A DNA stretch of 64,000 nucleotides. It comes from Streptomyces sp. NBC_01235 (lineage in GTDB: Bacteria; Actinomycetota; Actinomycetes; Streptomycetales; Streptomycetaceae). The translations under genes and the position numbers were made by a program. The DNA lies in NCBI RefSeq assembly GCF_035989285.1, contig NZ_CP108513.1, positions 8,742,001 to 8,806,000 of the forward strand, read 5' to 3'. A model generated the notes under the pieces. That model did no database searches. It was not told where the DNA came from and was given only the letters and a program-made list of their open reading frames with translations. Below are positions 7,732-16,763 of this stretch, piece after piece. Position 1 is the stretch's first letter, and every line of letters starts with the position of its first letter.

Positions 7732-8510
7732 GCGGCTCGGCGGCTGCCGGACGCCGACCGGGGCCGGCCCGCGGCCGTGGGGGCCGCCGCCGGTGCGGCG
7801 CGCCTGCGGTAGACCAGGTAGGGCCGGGCGAGGTATCCGATCGGGGCGCTCCACACATGGACCAGCCGGGTGAACGGCCAGGCGGCGAAGAGCAGGCAGG
7901 CGGTCAGGGCGTGCAGCTGGAACAGCAGCGGAGCGTCGGCGATCGCCTCCGGCCGCGGTTGCAGGACGAACAGTCCGCGGAACCAGACGGAGACGGTCTC
8001 GCGGTAGTCGTAGCCGGGGCCGAACACGTTGTGCGTTGCGGTGGCGGTGATGCCGAGCAGGACGGTGGCGGACAGCAGCGGGAAGAGGAGTTTGTCGCTG
8101 CGGTCGGTGCCGAGGCGGATCTGGCGGTTCAGCAGGCGGCGGGCGCACAGCATGCCCAGTCCCGTGACCATGGCGACGCCCGCCACCGAACCCGCCCAGA
8201 CGGCCGTGGAGTGGTAGGCGTGCTCGCTGATACCGGCGGCCTCGGTCCAGGAGTCGGGAATGGCGAGGCCCACGACGTGCCCGGCGATCACCATGAAGGC
8301 GCCGAGGTGGAACAGCGGGCTGCCCCAGCGCAGCCAGCGATGCTCCAGCAGCTGGCTGGTGCGGGAGGTCCAGCCGAACTGGTCCTGCCGGTAGCGCCAG
8401 ACGTGCCCGACCACGAACACGGCGAGGCAGATGTAGGGGATGGCGACCCACAGGAGGAGGTCGGCGCCGCTCGTGGACGCGGCCGCGAGGGGGAGGGGTG
8501 CGGCGTTCAT
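7728..8510 (-). CDS. narI: Respiratory nitrate reductase 1, gamma subunit (cytochrome b)
   Basis: This 260-residue membrane subunit has five transmembrane helices, takes electrons from menaquinol and passes them to NarH. The four histidines that ligate the two b hemes in NarI are in place: two in GSPLFHLGAFMVIAGH and two in LLFQLHAL and FTRLVHVW. The N-terminal helix starts after about 18 residues and carries GHVWRYRQDQFGW, which is typical. The C-terminus is a short Ala/Arg-rich tail. It overlaps narJ at its start (8507-8510) and the VKOR gene at its end. Confidence 0.94.
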   Translation of the reverse strand: MNAAPLPLAAASTSGADLLLWVAIPYICLAVFVVGHVWRYRQDQFGWTSRTSQLLEHRWLRWGSPLFHLGAFMVIAGHVVGLAIPDSWTEAAGISEHAYHSTAVWAGSVAGVAMVTGLGMLCARRLLNRQIRLGTDRSDKLLFPLLSATVLLGITATATHNVFGPGYDYRETVSVWFRGLFVLQPRPEAIADAPLLFQLHALTACLLFAAWPFTRLVHVWSAPIGYLARPYLVYRRRAAPAAAPTAAGRPRSASGSRRAA

Positions 8511-9328
8511 CGGAGGCCTTCTGTACGGCTGGTCGGGGCGGGTGGCACACAGGTCGGCGGGGCCTGCGTCGGCGGCACGAAGGTGCCCGGGGGAGCGAAC
8601 TCGCCGTCTCCGTAGGTCCCGTAGGGGTCGAGGCCGACCTCCTCGTTGGGCGGGCCCTCGGCGACGAGCTGGGCCACCGCCGCGCGGTCCGCCTCGGTGG
8701 GCGGCGGCAGCAGGGTGAGCAGGGCGGCCAGGACGTGCCGGTACGGGGAGTCGGCGTCGGTGAGCGCCCGCTGGATCAACTCCAGCCCGCGCCGGTGCTG
8801 GCGCAGCGGCGCCTCGCCACCACCCGGGCCCACGAGGGCGGCGAACTCCAGCACGACCGGGAGGTGGTCGGGCAGTTCGCCGCCGTCGGTGTCCCAACCG
8901 GCTGCCCGGTAGCGCTGGTTGAGGGTGAGCAGGGCCATGCCGCGGCGGCGGGTGTCGCCGTGCAGGTAGTAGGTGAGGTAGAGGCTGCTCTTGCGGCGCA
9001 GGTCGAACATCTCGACGTAGTGGCGCTCCAGGGCGTCGGGTTCCTGGTCTGCGAGCCAGGTGGTGAAGTCGGTGAGGTGTTCGGCGGCGGGCGAGGGCGG
9101 CAGTGCCTCGACGGTGGCCGTCAATTCCGGTCGGCCGGTGGTGAGTTCGGTGTCCGGGTACTGCAGCAGCAGTGAGCACAGTCGCAGCAGCAGGGTGCGT
9201 GCCTCGGTCTCTTCGGGGGTGAGCCGGGCCGGGCGGCGTACGGCTGCCCGGACGCGAGCGCGCACGAGGGCGGGAATCGATGGGGGTCCCCCCAGGCGTT
9301 CAGCACTGGGGGAGGGCAGCGGGGTCAC
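8507..9328 (-). CDS. narJ: Nitrate reductase 1 molybdenum cofactor assembly chaperone
   Basis: This 273-residue chaperone of the NarJ/TorD family is needed for cofactor insertion into NarG but is not part of the enzyme. The core shows LLLRLCSLLLQYPDTEL (about residues 47-63), YVEMFDLRRKSSLYLTYY and GDTRRRGMALL, the typical NarJ helices. It is about 50 residues longer than the NarJ of operon 2. The extra part is an N-terminal Pro/Ser/Gly stretch that contains a dispersed palindromic repeat (9282-9314) and a Pro/Thr-rich C-terminal tail. GTG at 9328 overlaps the narH stop (GTGA) and was chosen for that reason; a start downstream of the repeat is possible. Confidence 0.9.
   Translation of the reverse strand: MTPLPSPSAERLGGPPSIPALVRARVRAAVRRPARLTPEETEARTLLLRLCSLLLQYPDTELTTGRPELTATVEALPPSPAAEHLTDFTTWLADQEPDALERHYVEMFDLRRKSSLYLTYYLHGDTRRRGMALLTLNQRYRAAGWDTDGGELPDHLPVVLEFAALVGPGGGEAPLRQHRRGLELIQRALTDADSPYRHVLAALLTLLPPPTEADRAAVAQLVAEGPPNEEVGLDPYGTYGDGEFAPPGTFVPPTQAPPTCVPPAPTSRTEGLR
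9282..9314 (+). repeat. Dispersed 33-bp palindromic element, copy 1
   Basis: This element lies inside the narJ 5' coding region and encodes part of its low-complexity N-terminus. It begins GGGGGTCCCCCCAGGC and ends CTGGGGGAG; the arms CCCCCAG and CTGGGGG can pair. A related copy in the opposite orientation is at 59986-60021, where the arms differ but remain complementary. Confidence 0.6.
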
Positions 9329-10869
9329 GGACGGCCTCCGTCGGGGGCTTCGGGCGCACGGCGGCGCAGGGTGGGGAGGCCGAGCATGACCCGTCGGCCA
9401 CCGGCGTCCGCCGGTTCCCCGGACGATTCGACCGGGCAGCGGTTCTCCATCGCGGTCAGCGCGGCCGCGTCCTCCTTGTGCGCGGCGGGGACGACGTAAC
9501 GGTCGGCGTACTTGGCGACGGCGAGGAGCCGGTGCAGGTCCTGCGCCTCGCGCGGGGTGAGGCCGACGGCCTTGAGCGCGGCCTCGTCGCCGGCCTCGCC
9601 GAGGGTGCGTTCGCGCATGTACGAGCGCAGTGCGGTGAGTTTCATGAGCACGCCGGCGACGACATCGGTGTCTCCTGCGGTGAACAGCTCCGCCAGGTAC
9701 TCCAGCGGGATGCGCAGGCGGGTGACGGCGGCGAAGACGTGGTCGGGGTCGTCCTGGTTGCCGCCCGCGGCGTCGACGGCGTCGAGGACGGGGGAGAGCG
9801 GAGGGACGTACCAGACCATCGGCATGGTCCGGTACTCCGGGTGCAGCGGCAGCGCGACCTTGTACCGCATGACCAGGTCGTACACGGGGGAGCGGCGGGC
9901 GGCGTCCAGCCAGTCCTCGGGGATGCCCGACTCCCGTGCGGCCGCACGGACTTCGGGATCGTGCGGGTCGAGGAAGACGCCGCGCTGGGCGTCGAGCAGG
10001 TCGTGCTCGTCGGGGGTGGCGGCGGCCTCGCCGACGCGGTCGGCGTCGTAGAGGAGCAGGCCGAGGTAGCGCAGGCGGCCGACGCAGGTCTCGGAGCAGA
10101 CGGTGGGCTGGCCGGCCTCGATGCGCGGGAAGCAGAAGGTGCACTTCTCGGCCTTGCCGGTGGCGTGGTTGACGTACACCTTCTTGTACGGGCAGGCCGT
10201 CACGCACATCCGCCAGCCCCGGCAGCGGTCCTGGTCGACCAGGACGATGCCGTCCTCGACCCGCTTGTACATCGCGCCGGACGGGCAGGCCGACACGCAG
10301 GCCGGGTTGAGGCAGTGCTCACACAGGCGGGGCAGGTGGAAGAGGAAGGTCTGCTCGAACTCGAACTTCACCTTCTCGGCCCACTCACCGGTCAGGTTCG
10401 GGTCGCCACCGGCGTTCTCGGGTGCGCCGCCGAGGCCGTCCTCCCAGTTTGCGCCCCAGGTGATGGCGGTGGGCCTCCCCGTGAGGACCGAGCGGGGGCG
10501 TGCGACGGGCATGTCCTTGCCCGCCGGGGCACTGATCAGGTTGTCGTAGTCGTAGGTGACCGGCTCGTAGTAGTCCTCGATGCCGGGCAGGTCCGGGTTG
10601 GAGAACAGGGACAGCAGTCGTTTGACGCGTCCTCCCGAGCGCAGGACGAGCCGTCCGCGCTTGTCGAGCATCCAGCCGCCCTTCCAGTGCTCCTGGTCCT
10701 CGTAGCGGCGGGGGTAGCCGACACCGGGCTTGGTCTCGACGTTGTTGAACCAGGCGTACTCGACGCCGGTGCGGTTGGTCCACGTCTGCTTGCAGGTGAC
10801 CGAGCAGGTGTGGCAGCCGATGCACTTGTCGAGGTTCATCACCATCGCGATCTGTGCCATCACGCGCAT
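9325..10869 (-). CDS. narH: Respiratory nitrate reductase 1, beta subunit (Fe-S)
   Basis: This 514-residue electron-transfer subunit holds one [3Fe-4S] and three [4Fe-4S] clusters on the cytoplasmic side. The cysteine groups are all present: CIGCHTCSVTC near residue 16, CEHCLNPACVSACPSG near 185, DRCRGWRMCVTACP near 217 (the Trp in place of a Cys marks the 3Fe cluster), and KCTFCFPRIEAGQPTVC near 245. The C-terminal third is the NarH-specific region. ATG at 10869 follows the narG TGA after one base and is preceded by GGAG-like sequence within the narG end. The frame extends further upstream but that part overlaps narG. Confidence 0.96.
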   Translation of the reverse strand: MRVMAQIAMVMNLDKCIGCHTCSVTCKQTWTNRTGVEYAWFNNVETKPGVGYPRRYEDQEHWKGGWMLDKRGRLVLRSGGRVKRLLSLFSNPDLPGIEDYYEPVTYDYDNLISAPAGKDMPVARPRSVLTGRPTAITWGANWEDGLGGAPENAGGDPNLTGEWAEKVKFEFEQTFLFHLPRLCEHCLNPACVSACPSGAMYKRVEDGIVLVDQDRCRGWRMCVTACPYKKVYVNHATGKAEKCTFCFPRIEAGQPTVCSETCVGRLRYLGLLLYDADRVGEAAATPDEHDLLDAQRGVFLDPHDPEVRAAARESGIPEDWLDAARRSPVYDLVMRYKVALPLHPEYRTMPMVWYVPPLSPVLDAVDAAGGNQDDPDHVFAAVTRLRIPLEYLAELFTAGDTDVVAGVLMKLTALRSYMRERTLGEAGDEAALKAVGLTPREAQDLHRLLAVAKYADRYVVPAAHKEDAAALTAMENRCPVESSGEPADAGGRRVMLGLPTLRRRAPEAPDGGRP

Positions 10870-10870
10870 G

Positions 10871-13800
10871 TCAGTACTCCACTTGCTGGCTGCGGCGGCG
10901 GATGACGGTGACTTCGTCACGCTGGTTGCCGGTGGGCCCGTAGTAGTTGAAGGCGTAGGTGAACTGGGCGTAGCCGCCCGCGAGATGGGTGGGCTTGAGC
11001 AGCAGCCGGGTCAGGGAGTTGTGGATGCCGCCCCGCTTGCCGCTGACCTCGGTCTTCGGCACGTTCACGTTGCGGTCCTGCGCGTGGTACATGTACACCG
11101 TGCCCTCGGGCATACGGTGCGTGACCACGGCACGGGCGGCGACGACGCCGTTGCGGTTGTACGCCTCGATCCACTCGTTGTCCTTCACGCCTATCTTCTC
11201 GGCGTCGGCGGTGGACATCCAGATCACGGGGCCGCCGCGGGACAGGTCGAGCATGTACTTGTTGTCCTGGTAGTTCGAGTGGATGGACCACTTGGAGTGC
11301 GGGGTCAGGTAGCGGACCGTGACCTCGGCCCGGCCGCTCTCGTGCAGCTCCTCGTCGCCGTAGTGCCGGGGGGTGTTCAACGGGGGCCGGTAGACGGGGA
11401 GTTGCTCGCCGAGTTCGGTCATCCAGTCGTGCTGGACGAAGAAGTGCTGACGGCCGGTGAGGGTGTGCCAGGGCTTCTTGTGCTCGGTGTTGATGACGAA
11501 CGGGGAGTAGCGGCGCCCGCCGGTCTCGCTGCCCGACCACTCGTAGGACGTCATCACCGCGCGCGGCTGGGTGCGGGTGTCGGCGAACGTGATGCGCTCC
11601 GCCTCGCGCTCGGAGGCGAGTTCCACCAGGCCCTCGCTGCCGGTCTGCCGCTGAAGTTCGCGGAAGCCCTCGGTGGCCAGTCGGCCGTTGGTGGTGCCGG
11701 ACAGGGCGAGGATCGCCTCGCACATGTCGGAGGCGGTGGCCAGCGAGGGCCGTCCGGCGGCGATACCGTCCCGGACCGTCCCACAGCGCTGGCGCAGCTC
11801 GTCCAGCTCCTGGTTCGGGTGGACGGTGACCCCCTTGGTGGTGGTACCCAGGGTGTCCAGCAGCGGGCCGACGGCGCGCATCTTCTGCGCGGTGGCGGCG
11901 TAGTCCCGTTCGATGACGACGAGCTTCGGCATGGTCCGGCCCGGGATCGGCTCGCACTCGCCGGTCTTCCAGTCCCGTACGACCCCGCCGGGCTGGGCGA
12001 GTTCGTCGGGGGTGTCGTGCAGCAGCGGCACGGCGAGGACGTCGGTGCGGGTGCCGAGATGCTCGGCGGCCAGCTCGCTGAACCGGTCGGCGATCGTCAG
12101 GAAGGCGTCGTAGTCGGTACGGGCCTGCCAGGGCGGGGCGATGGCGGGGGTGAAGGCGTGCACGAAGGGGTGCATGTCCGTGCTGGACAGGTCGTCCTTC
12201 TCGTACCAGGTGGCGGCCGGCAGGACGACGTCGGAGAGCAGGCCGGTGGAGGTCATCCGGAAGTCCATGGTGACCAGCAGATCGAGCTTGCCCTCGGGCG
12301 CCTCCTCCCGCCACACCACCTCCTGGGGCCGTCCCTCGGGCGGGGTCTCCTCGGAGCGGACCGCCGCGTCCGTGCCCAGCAGGTGGCGCAGGAAGTACTC
12401 GTTGCCCTTGCCGGAGGAGCCGAGCAGATTGGCCCGCCACACGGTGAGCACGCGCGGGAAGTTGGCCGGGTCGTCGGGATCCTCGGCGGCGAACCGCAGC
12501 CGCCCCGACTTCAGCTCGTCGACGATGTGCTCGGCGACGGGACGGCCGACCGCCGCGGCCTCGTCCGTCAGGTCGAGGGGGTTGCGGTTGAACCCGGGGT
12601 GACCGGGCGTCCAGCCCAGCCGCACGGCCTGCGCCAGGCAGTCGGCGAACCCCTTGCCCGCGAAGCGCCCCTTCCCGAGCGGGGACGCCAGCTCGTCGGG
12701 ACCGAACGCCTCGTAGCGCCACTGGTCGGAGTTCAGGTACCAGTACGAGGTGCCCGCCATGTGCCGGGTGGGCCGCTGCCAGTCGAAGGCGAACGCCAGG
12801 TGCTGCAGCCCGGTGACCGGGCGGACCTTCTCCTGGCCGACGTAGTGCGCCCAGCCGCCGCCGTTCACGCCCTGGCAGCCGGTCATCGTGATCAGGGCCA
12901 GGAAGGCGCGGTAGATGGTGTCGGAGTGGAACCAGTGGTTCGTGCCGGCACCCAGCGCGATCATGGAACGGCCGTTGGTGCGCTCGGCGTTGCGGGCGAA
13001 CTCCCGGGCGATCCGGGCGGCCTGCTCGGCGGGGACGGAGGTGATCGTCTCCTGCCAGGCCGGGGTGTACGGCTCGGACGCGTCCTCGTACGAGGTGGGC
13101 CAGGTGCCCGGCAGGCCGGGGCGTGCGACGCCGTACTGCGCCAGCATCAGGTCGAAGACCGTGGTGACCAGGCGCCCGCCGATCCGGCGTACCGGCACCC
13201 CGCGCACCATGACCGAGCCGCCCTCGGTGCCGCCCTCGTCGAAGCGGGGCAGCGCGACCTCGGCCGTCTCCTCGGCCCGTTCGAGCAGGCTCAGCTCGGG
13301 CACGACATCGCCCAGGTCGAGGTTCCAGCGGCCTCGCCCGGCCTCCCCCCACCGGAAGCCGAGCGAGCCGCCGGGGACCACCGGTTCCCCGGTGGCCCCG
13401 TCCAGGAGGACCGTCTTGGACTCGGCATGCTCTTCGTCATGGCCGAGATCGGCGGCGGTCAGGAACCCGTCGGGGACGAGTCCGTGGTCGCCGTGCTCGC
13501 GCAGGGTCACGAGGAACGGCGCGTCGGTGAACTTGCGCAGGTAGTCCTGGAAGTAGGGCACTTCGCGGTCGACGAGGAACTCGCGCAGGATCACGTGGCC
13601 CATGGCCATCGCGAGCGCCCCGTCGGTACCGGGGTGCGGGGCGAGCCACTCGTCGGCGTGTTTGACGTTGTCGGCGTAGTCGGGGCTGACGGCGACGACC
13701 TTCGTGCCGTTGTAGCGGGTCTCGGTGAGGAAGTGCGCGTCGGGCGTACGGGTGACGGGGATGTTCGAGCCCCACATGATCAGGTAGCCCGCGTTCCACC

Positions 13801-14572
13801 AGTCCGCCGCCTCCGGCACGTCGGTCTGGTCGCCGAAGACCTGCGGCGAGGCGATCGGCAGGTCGGCGTACCAGTCGTAGAAGGAGAGCAGGGTGCCGCC
13901 GATGAGGGACATGAAGCGGGCGCCCGCGGCGAAGGAGGCCATCGACATCGCCGGGATCGGGGAGAAACCGGCGACGCGGTCGGGGCCGTACCTCTTGACG
14001 GTGTGGACGTGGGCGGCGGCGACCAGCTCGCTCACCTCGTCCCAGTCGGCGCGCACCAGGCCGCCCTTGCCGCGGGCTTTCTTGTAGGCACGGGCCTTCG
14101 CCGGATCGCCGGTGATCTCGGCCCAGGCCGCCACGGGGTCGCCGAGGCGCTTGCGGGCCTCGCGCCACAGCTTCAGCAGCTCGCCCCGCACATACGGGTA
14201 ACGGACCCGGCTGGGCGAGTACGTGTACCAGGAGAACGACGCCCCGCGGGGGCAGCCGCGCGGCTCGTACTCGGGGCAGTCCGCGCCGATCGACGGGTAG
14301 TCGGTGGCCTGGTGCTCCCAGGTGATGATGCCGTCCTTGACGTACACCATCCACGAGCAGGACCCGGTGCAGTTCACCCCGTGCGTGGAGCGCACCACCT
14401 TGTCGTGCGACCAGCGGTCCCGGTAGAAGCTCTCCCACTTCGGGTCGCCGTCCCCGAACACGGCGCGCCCGTCGGCCGACACCTCACGTCGGGTCAACAG
14501 TCTGCGGGCTGCGAGCGGCCAGCCTTCCGCGGCGTGCGACGCCTGGCGCCGTGCGTTCTGATCGTTCTCCAT
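10871..14572 (-). CDS. narG: Respiratory nitrate reductase 1, alpha subunit (molybdenum)
   Basis: This 1233-residue catalytic subunit reduces nitrate to nitrite using bis-MGD molybdenum. It is of the normal NarG length. The N-terminal FS0 cluster motif is intact: HGVNCTGSCSW near residues 66-76, with the fourth Cys in RGCPRGASFSWY. There is no twin-arginine signal, so it faces the cytoplasm. I chose ATG at 14572 (MENDQNARRQ) because the frame upstream is non-coding Arg/Pro-rich sequence. There is no clear ribosome binding site, and a TAGCGT -10-like element 9 bases upstream suggests a nearly leaderless transcript. It starts an operon with narHJI, VKOR and DUF6457 genes. Confidence 0.96.
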   Translation of the reverse strand: MENDQNARRQASHAAEGWPLAARRLLTRREVSADGRAVFGDGDPKWESFYRDRWSHDKVVRSTHGVNCTGSCSWMVYVKDGIITWEHQATDYPSIGADCPEYEPRGCPRGASFSWYTYSPSRVRYPYVRGELLKLWREARKRLGDPVAAWAEITGDPAKARAYKKARGKGGLVRADWDEVSELVAAAHVHTVKRYGPDRVAGFSPIPAMSMASFAAGARFMSLIGGTLLSFYDWYADLPIASPQVFGDQTDVPEAADWWNAGYLIMWGSNIPVTRTPDAHFLTETRYNGTKVVAVSPDYADNVKHADEWLAPHPGTDGALAMAMGHVILREFLVDREVPYFQDYLRKFTDAPFLVTLREHGDHGLVPDGFLTAADLGHDEEHAESKTVLLDGATGEPVVPGGSLGFRWGEAGRGRWNLDLGDVVPELSLLERAEETAEVALPRFDEGGTEGGSVMVRGVPVRRIGGRLVTTVFDLMLAQYGVARPGLPGTWPTSYEDASEPYTPAWQETITSVPAEQAARIAREFARNAERTNGRSMIALGAGTNHWFHSDTIYRAFLALITMTGCQGVNGGGWAHYVGQEKVRPVTGLQHLAFAFDWQRPTRHMAGTSYWYLNSDQWRYEAFGPDELASPLGKGRFAGKGFADCLAQAVRLGWTPGHPGFNRNPLDLTDEAAAVGRPVAEHIVDELKSGRLRFAAEDPDDPANFPRVLTVWRANLLGSSGKGNEYFLRHLLGTDAAVRSEETPPEGRPQEVVWREEAPEGKLDLLVTMDFRMTSTGLLSDVVLPAATWYEKDDLSSTDMHPFVHAFTPAIAPPWQARTDYDAFLTIADRFSELAAEHLGTRTDVLAVPLLHDTPDELAQPGGVVRDWKTGECEPIPGRTMPKLVVIERDYAATAQKMRAVGPLLDTLGTTTKGVTVHPNQELDELRQRCGTVRDGIAAGRPSLATASDMCEAILALSGTTNGRLATEGFRELQRQTGSEGLVELASEREAERITFADTRTQPRAVMTSYEWSGSETGGRRYSPFVINTEHKKPWHTLTGRQHFFVQHDWMTELGEQLPVYRPPLNTPRHYGDEELHESGRAEVTVRYLTPHSKWSIHSNYQDNKYMLDLSRGGPVIWMSTADAEKIGVKDNEWIEAYNRNGVVAARAVVTHRMPEGTVYMYHAQDRNVNVPKTEVSGKRGGIHNSLTRLLLKPTHLAGGYAQFTYAFNYYGPTGNQRDEVTVIRRRSQQVEY

Positions 14573-14580
14573 GGCTGGGA

Positions 14581-14586
14581 ACGCTA
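14581..14586 (-). promoter_or_regulatory. Possible -10 element of narG1, near-leaderless
   Basis: TAGCGT on the minus strand ends 8 bases before the narG1 ATG, so transcription would begin at or within a few bases of the start codon, consistent with the missing Shine-Dalgarno sequence. No good -35 is seen, as expected for an activator-dependent promoter. Confidence 0.3.
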
Positions 14587-14632
14587 GAAGCCGCAGGCTG
14601 TGGTGCACCTGGGGCTGGCGGTCCCTGCCGGA

Positions 14633-14702
14633 CGACCTTTCGGCCCCATCTGCCTGGTCGCGACAGGGACCAATGGTCCCCGTGCTGGGGGCCGGTCGGC
14701 GA
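14633..14702. promoter_or_regulatory. Three DevR/OsdR-like dyads in the narG1/hemerythrin divergent promoter
   Basis: In the 401-bp gap between narG1 and the hemerythrin gene there are three 5-4-5 sites. They are CGACC TTTC GGCCC (14633-14646), GGGAC CAAT GGTCC (14666-14679, part of a perfect 15-bp palindrome with the next C) and GGGCC GGTC GGCGA (14689-14702). The centre site is the best match in the window to the DevR box. They are 33 and 23 bp apart. The rest of the gap up to 14973 shows no gene. Confidence 0.65.
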
Positions 14703-14973
14703 GGGAGTCGGCTGCGCCTGGCGTGCATGCTGGGCACAGATCGAACCGCAGATGCCCATCTGTACGACCGCATTCCGTGCCTGCCGGGCGGCCAATGCCC
14801 CCGTCCCCGCCGCCGCGGGCACAGCGCGTACGGCGCGTGGCGCCCGGTTCGGTCGAGCGTCCGGCCGCTCACCGCGGCCGGACGCGGCATCCCGTCCCGA
14901 GAGTCGGCGCCCGGAATGCCATCCCCACCCGCATCGGCCGGCCTCGCCGGCCCGACCTGCTGGAGACACGACC

Positions 14974-15804
14974 ATGAGCGTGCTCACCCTCGCCTCGGAC
15001 CCCAAGGACGCCACGGCCCTCGAAGGCGCGGAGGCGCACCACGCCCGACTGGCCGGGGAACTGGCCGGACGCGTGAAGTTGCTGCTCACCGCCGTGGACC
15101 GCGACCCGAGCGCCGCAGAGAAGATCCACGCCGGTCTCGTCGCCTTCTGCGACCGCTCGCTGCTGCCGCACGCCGCGGCCGAGGAAGCCGCGCTCTATCC
15201 CGTGGCCCACGGCCTGCCCGAGGCCCGCCTGCTCATCGAGAGCCTGATCGGCGAACACCGCTGCCTCACCGCGCTCGTCGACGCCCTGCGCGCCGCACCC
15301 GGCCCGGCGGGGGCGGCGGCCGACGCGCGGGCCCTGCAGGTGCTCTTCGAGGAACACGTGGCCAAAGAGAACGGCCTCGTGCTGCCGCTGCTTGCGATGA
15401 CGCCCGAGGTCTCCCTGGCGGAGCTGCTCGCGGACATGCACCACCGGCTCGCGGGCGACTCGCCCGCCGCCGGCGCCCAAGGAGATCCGAACATCAAGGA
15501 GGGACAGGACATGCACGAGCAGGTCGAGGAAACGGGCGGCTGCGGCGGAGTGTGCGGCTGCGGTGGCACGGAGGAGACGTCCGAACCCGAACTGGACGTT
15601 CGGGAGGTGCCGCACGCCCTGCGCCACGCCACCGTCTTCGGCGCGCTCGACGCCGTCCCGGCGGGCACCGCGATGGTGCTGGTCGCCCCGCACGACCCGC
15701 TGCCGCTGCTCGCGCAGATCGAACAGCGCAGCCCCGGCACGTTCTCGGTGGAGTACCTGGAACGCGGCCCCGAAGCCTGGCGGCTGAGGCTCAGCCACCG
15801 CTGA
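14974..15804 (+). CDS. Hemerythrin-like domain fused to DUF2249
   Basis: This 276-residue cytosolic protein joins an N-terminal hemerythrin-like four-helix domain (about residues 10-160) and a C-terminal DUF2249 domain (about 205-275) by a Cys/Gly-rich linker containing CGGVCGCGG. Hemerythrin metal-ligand motifs are visible: HHARL, LPHAAAEEAALYP, EHRCLTALV and FEEHVAKEN. Such di-iron domains bind O2 or NO and are often found near denitrification genes. The start ATG at 14974 follows GGAGA. It is divergent from narG1 and shares its three dyads, so it is probably induced together with nitrate reduction. Ligand (O2 or NO) is not decided by sequence. Confidence 0.85.
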   Translation: MSVLTLASDPKDATALEGAEAHHARLAGELAGRVKLLLTAVDRDPSAAEKIHAGLVAFCDRSLLPHAAAEEAALYPVAHGLPEARLLIESLIGEHRCLTALVDALRAAPGPAGAAADARALQVLFEEHVAKENGLVLPLLAMTPEVSLAELLADMHHRLAGDSPAAGAQGDPNIKEGQDMHEQVEETGGCGGVCGCGGTEETSEPELDVREVPHALRHATVFGALDAVPAGTAMVLVAPHDPLPLLAQIEQRSPGTFSVEYLERGPEAWRLRLSHR

Positions 15805-15908
15805 CCCCAAGGCCACTCCAAATCTCCGAACGGCGCACGGACGTCGCTCCACCCTGCGCGCACGCGCCGCCGTATCCGCAGCACACGAGCAATGAAGGAA
15901 GAAACGTC

Positions 15909-16421
15909 ATGGACGGATCCCGCCGTTGGGCCGGCACCCTGCTGGGGACGGTCGGTACAGCCCTGGCAGTTGCCGGGCCGGTCATGGTGCTACGCGGACT
16001 CGGCGGCAGGAAGGAAATCCGGGCCGAGCTGGCCGCCCAGAAGATCACCTTTCCCGATCGCGGGCTGCCCGCCGAACTCGCCGCCCACGCCGGCCGGGGC
16101 GTGGAAACCGGCCCCGAGGCCCACGCCTACGCCGAGTTCATCAAGGGCAATCTCGCCCACGCCACCGGTGGCCGCACCTACGCCGAGATCACGGCGGAGC
16201 TGCACGCCGCCGGAGGCGACGACGAGAAGCTCGCCAAGCTGCGCCAGACCGCGTTCATGGGCCAGTCCCTGCGCGCCTCGCTGATGTCCGCCTACCAGGC
16301 ATGGCACCTCACGACCCTGGTCACGGGTCTGGGCGCCGCGCTGACCGGCCTGGGAGCCGCGCTGGTAGTCACCGCGGATGCCTTGGCATCCCAGGCATCC
16401 CGCTCCCCGGACCACTCCTGA
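15909..16421 (+). CDS. Small membrane protein with two transmembrane segments
   Basis: This 170-residue protein has a hydrophobic segment at about residues 8-30 and another near 135-160. The soluble loop between them carries KITFPDRG, AYAEFIKGNLAHATGGRTYAEI and LRASLMSAYQAWHLT. The same arrangement occurs in an actinobacterial family often mislabelled 'aromatic ring-opening dioxygenase LigA'; no dioxygenase residues are seen. Function is unknown. ATG at 15909 is preceded by GAAGGAAGAA. It follows the hemerythrin gene by 104 bp in the same direction and may be co-transcribed with it. Confidence 0.75.
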   Translation: MDGSRRWAGTLLGTVGTALAVAGPVMVLRGLGGRKEIRAELAAQKITFPDRGLPAELAAHAGRGVETGPEAHAYAEFIKGNLAHATGGRTYAEITAELHAAGGDDEKLAKLRQTAFMGQSLRASLMSAYQAWHLTTLVTGLGAALTGLGAALVVTADALASQASRSPDHS

Positions 16422-16510
16422 TCGCGCCTGCCTGGGGACGGGGGCGCTCACAGGGCCGTCCCCAGGAAGGCCGTCGGCTTCCCGACCGCCCGGTTCCCGG
16501 GTTCCGAAGA

Positions 16511-16546
16511 GGGACCATCGGCCCTGTTGACGAAGACCATCGGCCG
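16511..16546 (+). promoter_or_regulatory. Paired DevR/OsdR-like dyads before the radical SAM/nirK operon
   Basis: GGGAC CATC GGCCC (16511-16524) and AAGAC CATC GGCCG (16533-16546) share the sequence GACCATCGGCC and lie 22 bp apart, about two helical turns. They are in the 342-bp gap 16422-16763, where I see no gene. They would control the radical SAM, nitrite reductase and CopD-like genes downstream. Confidence 0.6.
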
Positions 16547-16763
16547 CCGCGCCGACCACCGCCGCCGGTGGATGCTTACGGCGACCGATCCGGAGGTAAC
16601 CCGTGCACGACCACGTCGACCGCCCTCAAGGCCGATTCCACCGCTGTCGCTCGCGGTGGGTGCCGCGCCCCGTCCGGCCCGGTCACCGTCCGGCCGCCCG
16701 CCTCGTCTGCCCTGACTCCAGGGCGGCCGGACACAGCCCCAGGGCGCTGGGAAGGACCGTGCG

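Noticed and set aside
10730..14587. Plus-strand frame of 1285 codons opposite narG1
   Set aside because: It is the antisense of narG1 and has Gly/Val/Arg-rich composition without any family motif; such long shadows are expected at this G+C.
10871..14890. Extended N-terminus of narG1 starting at 14890
   Set aside because: The extra 106 codons run through the dyad-rich promoter, are Arg/Pro-rich and have no counterpart in NarG2.
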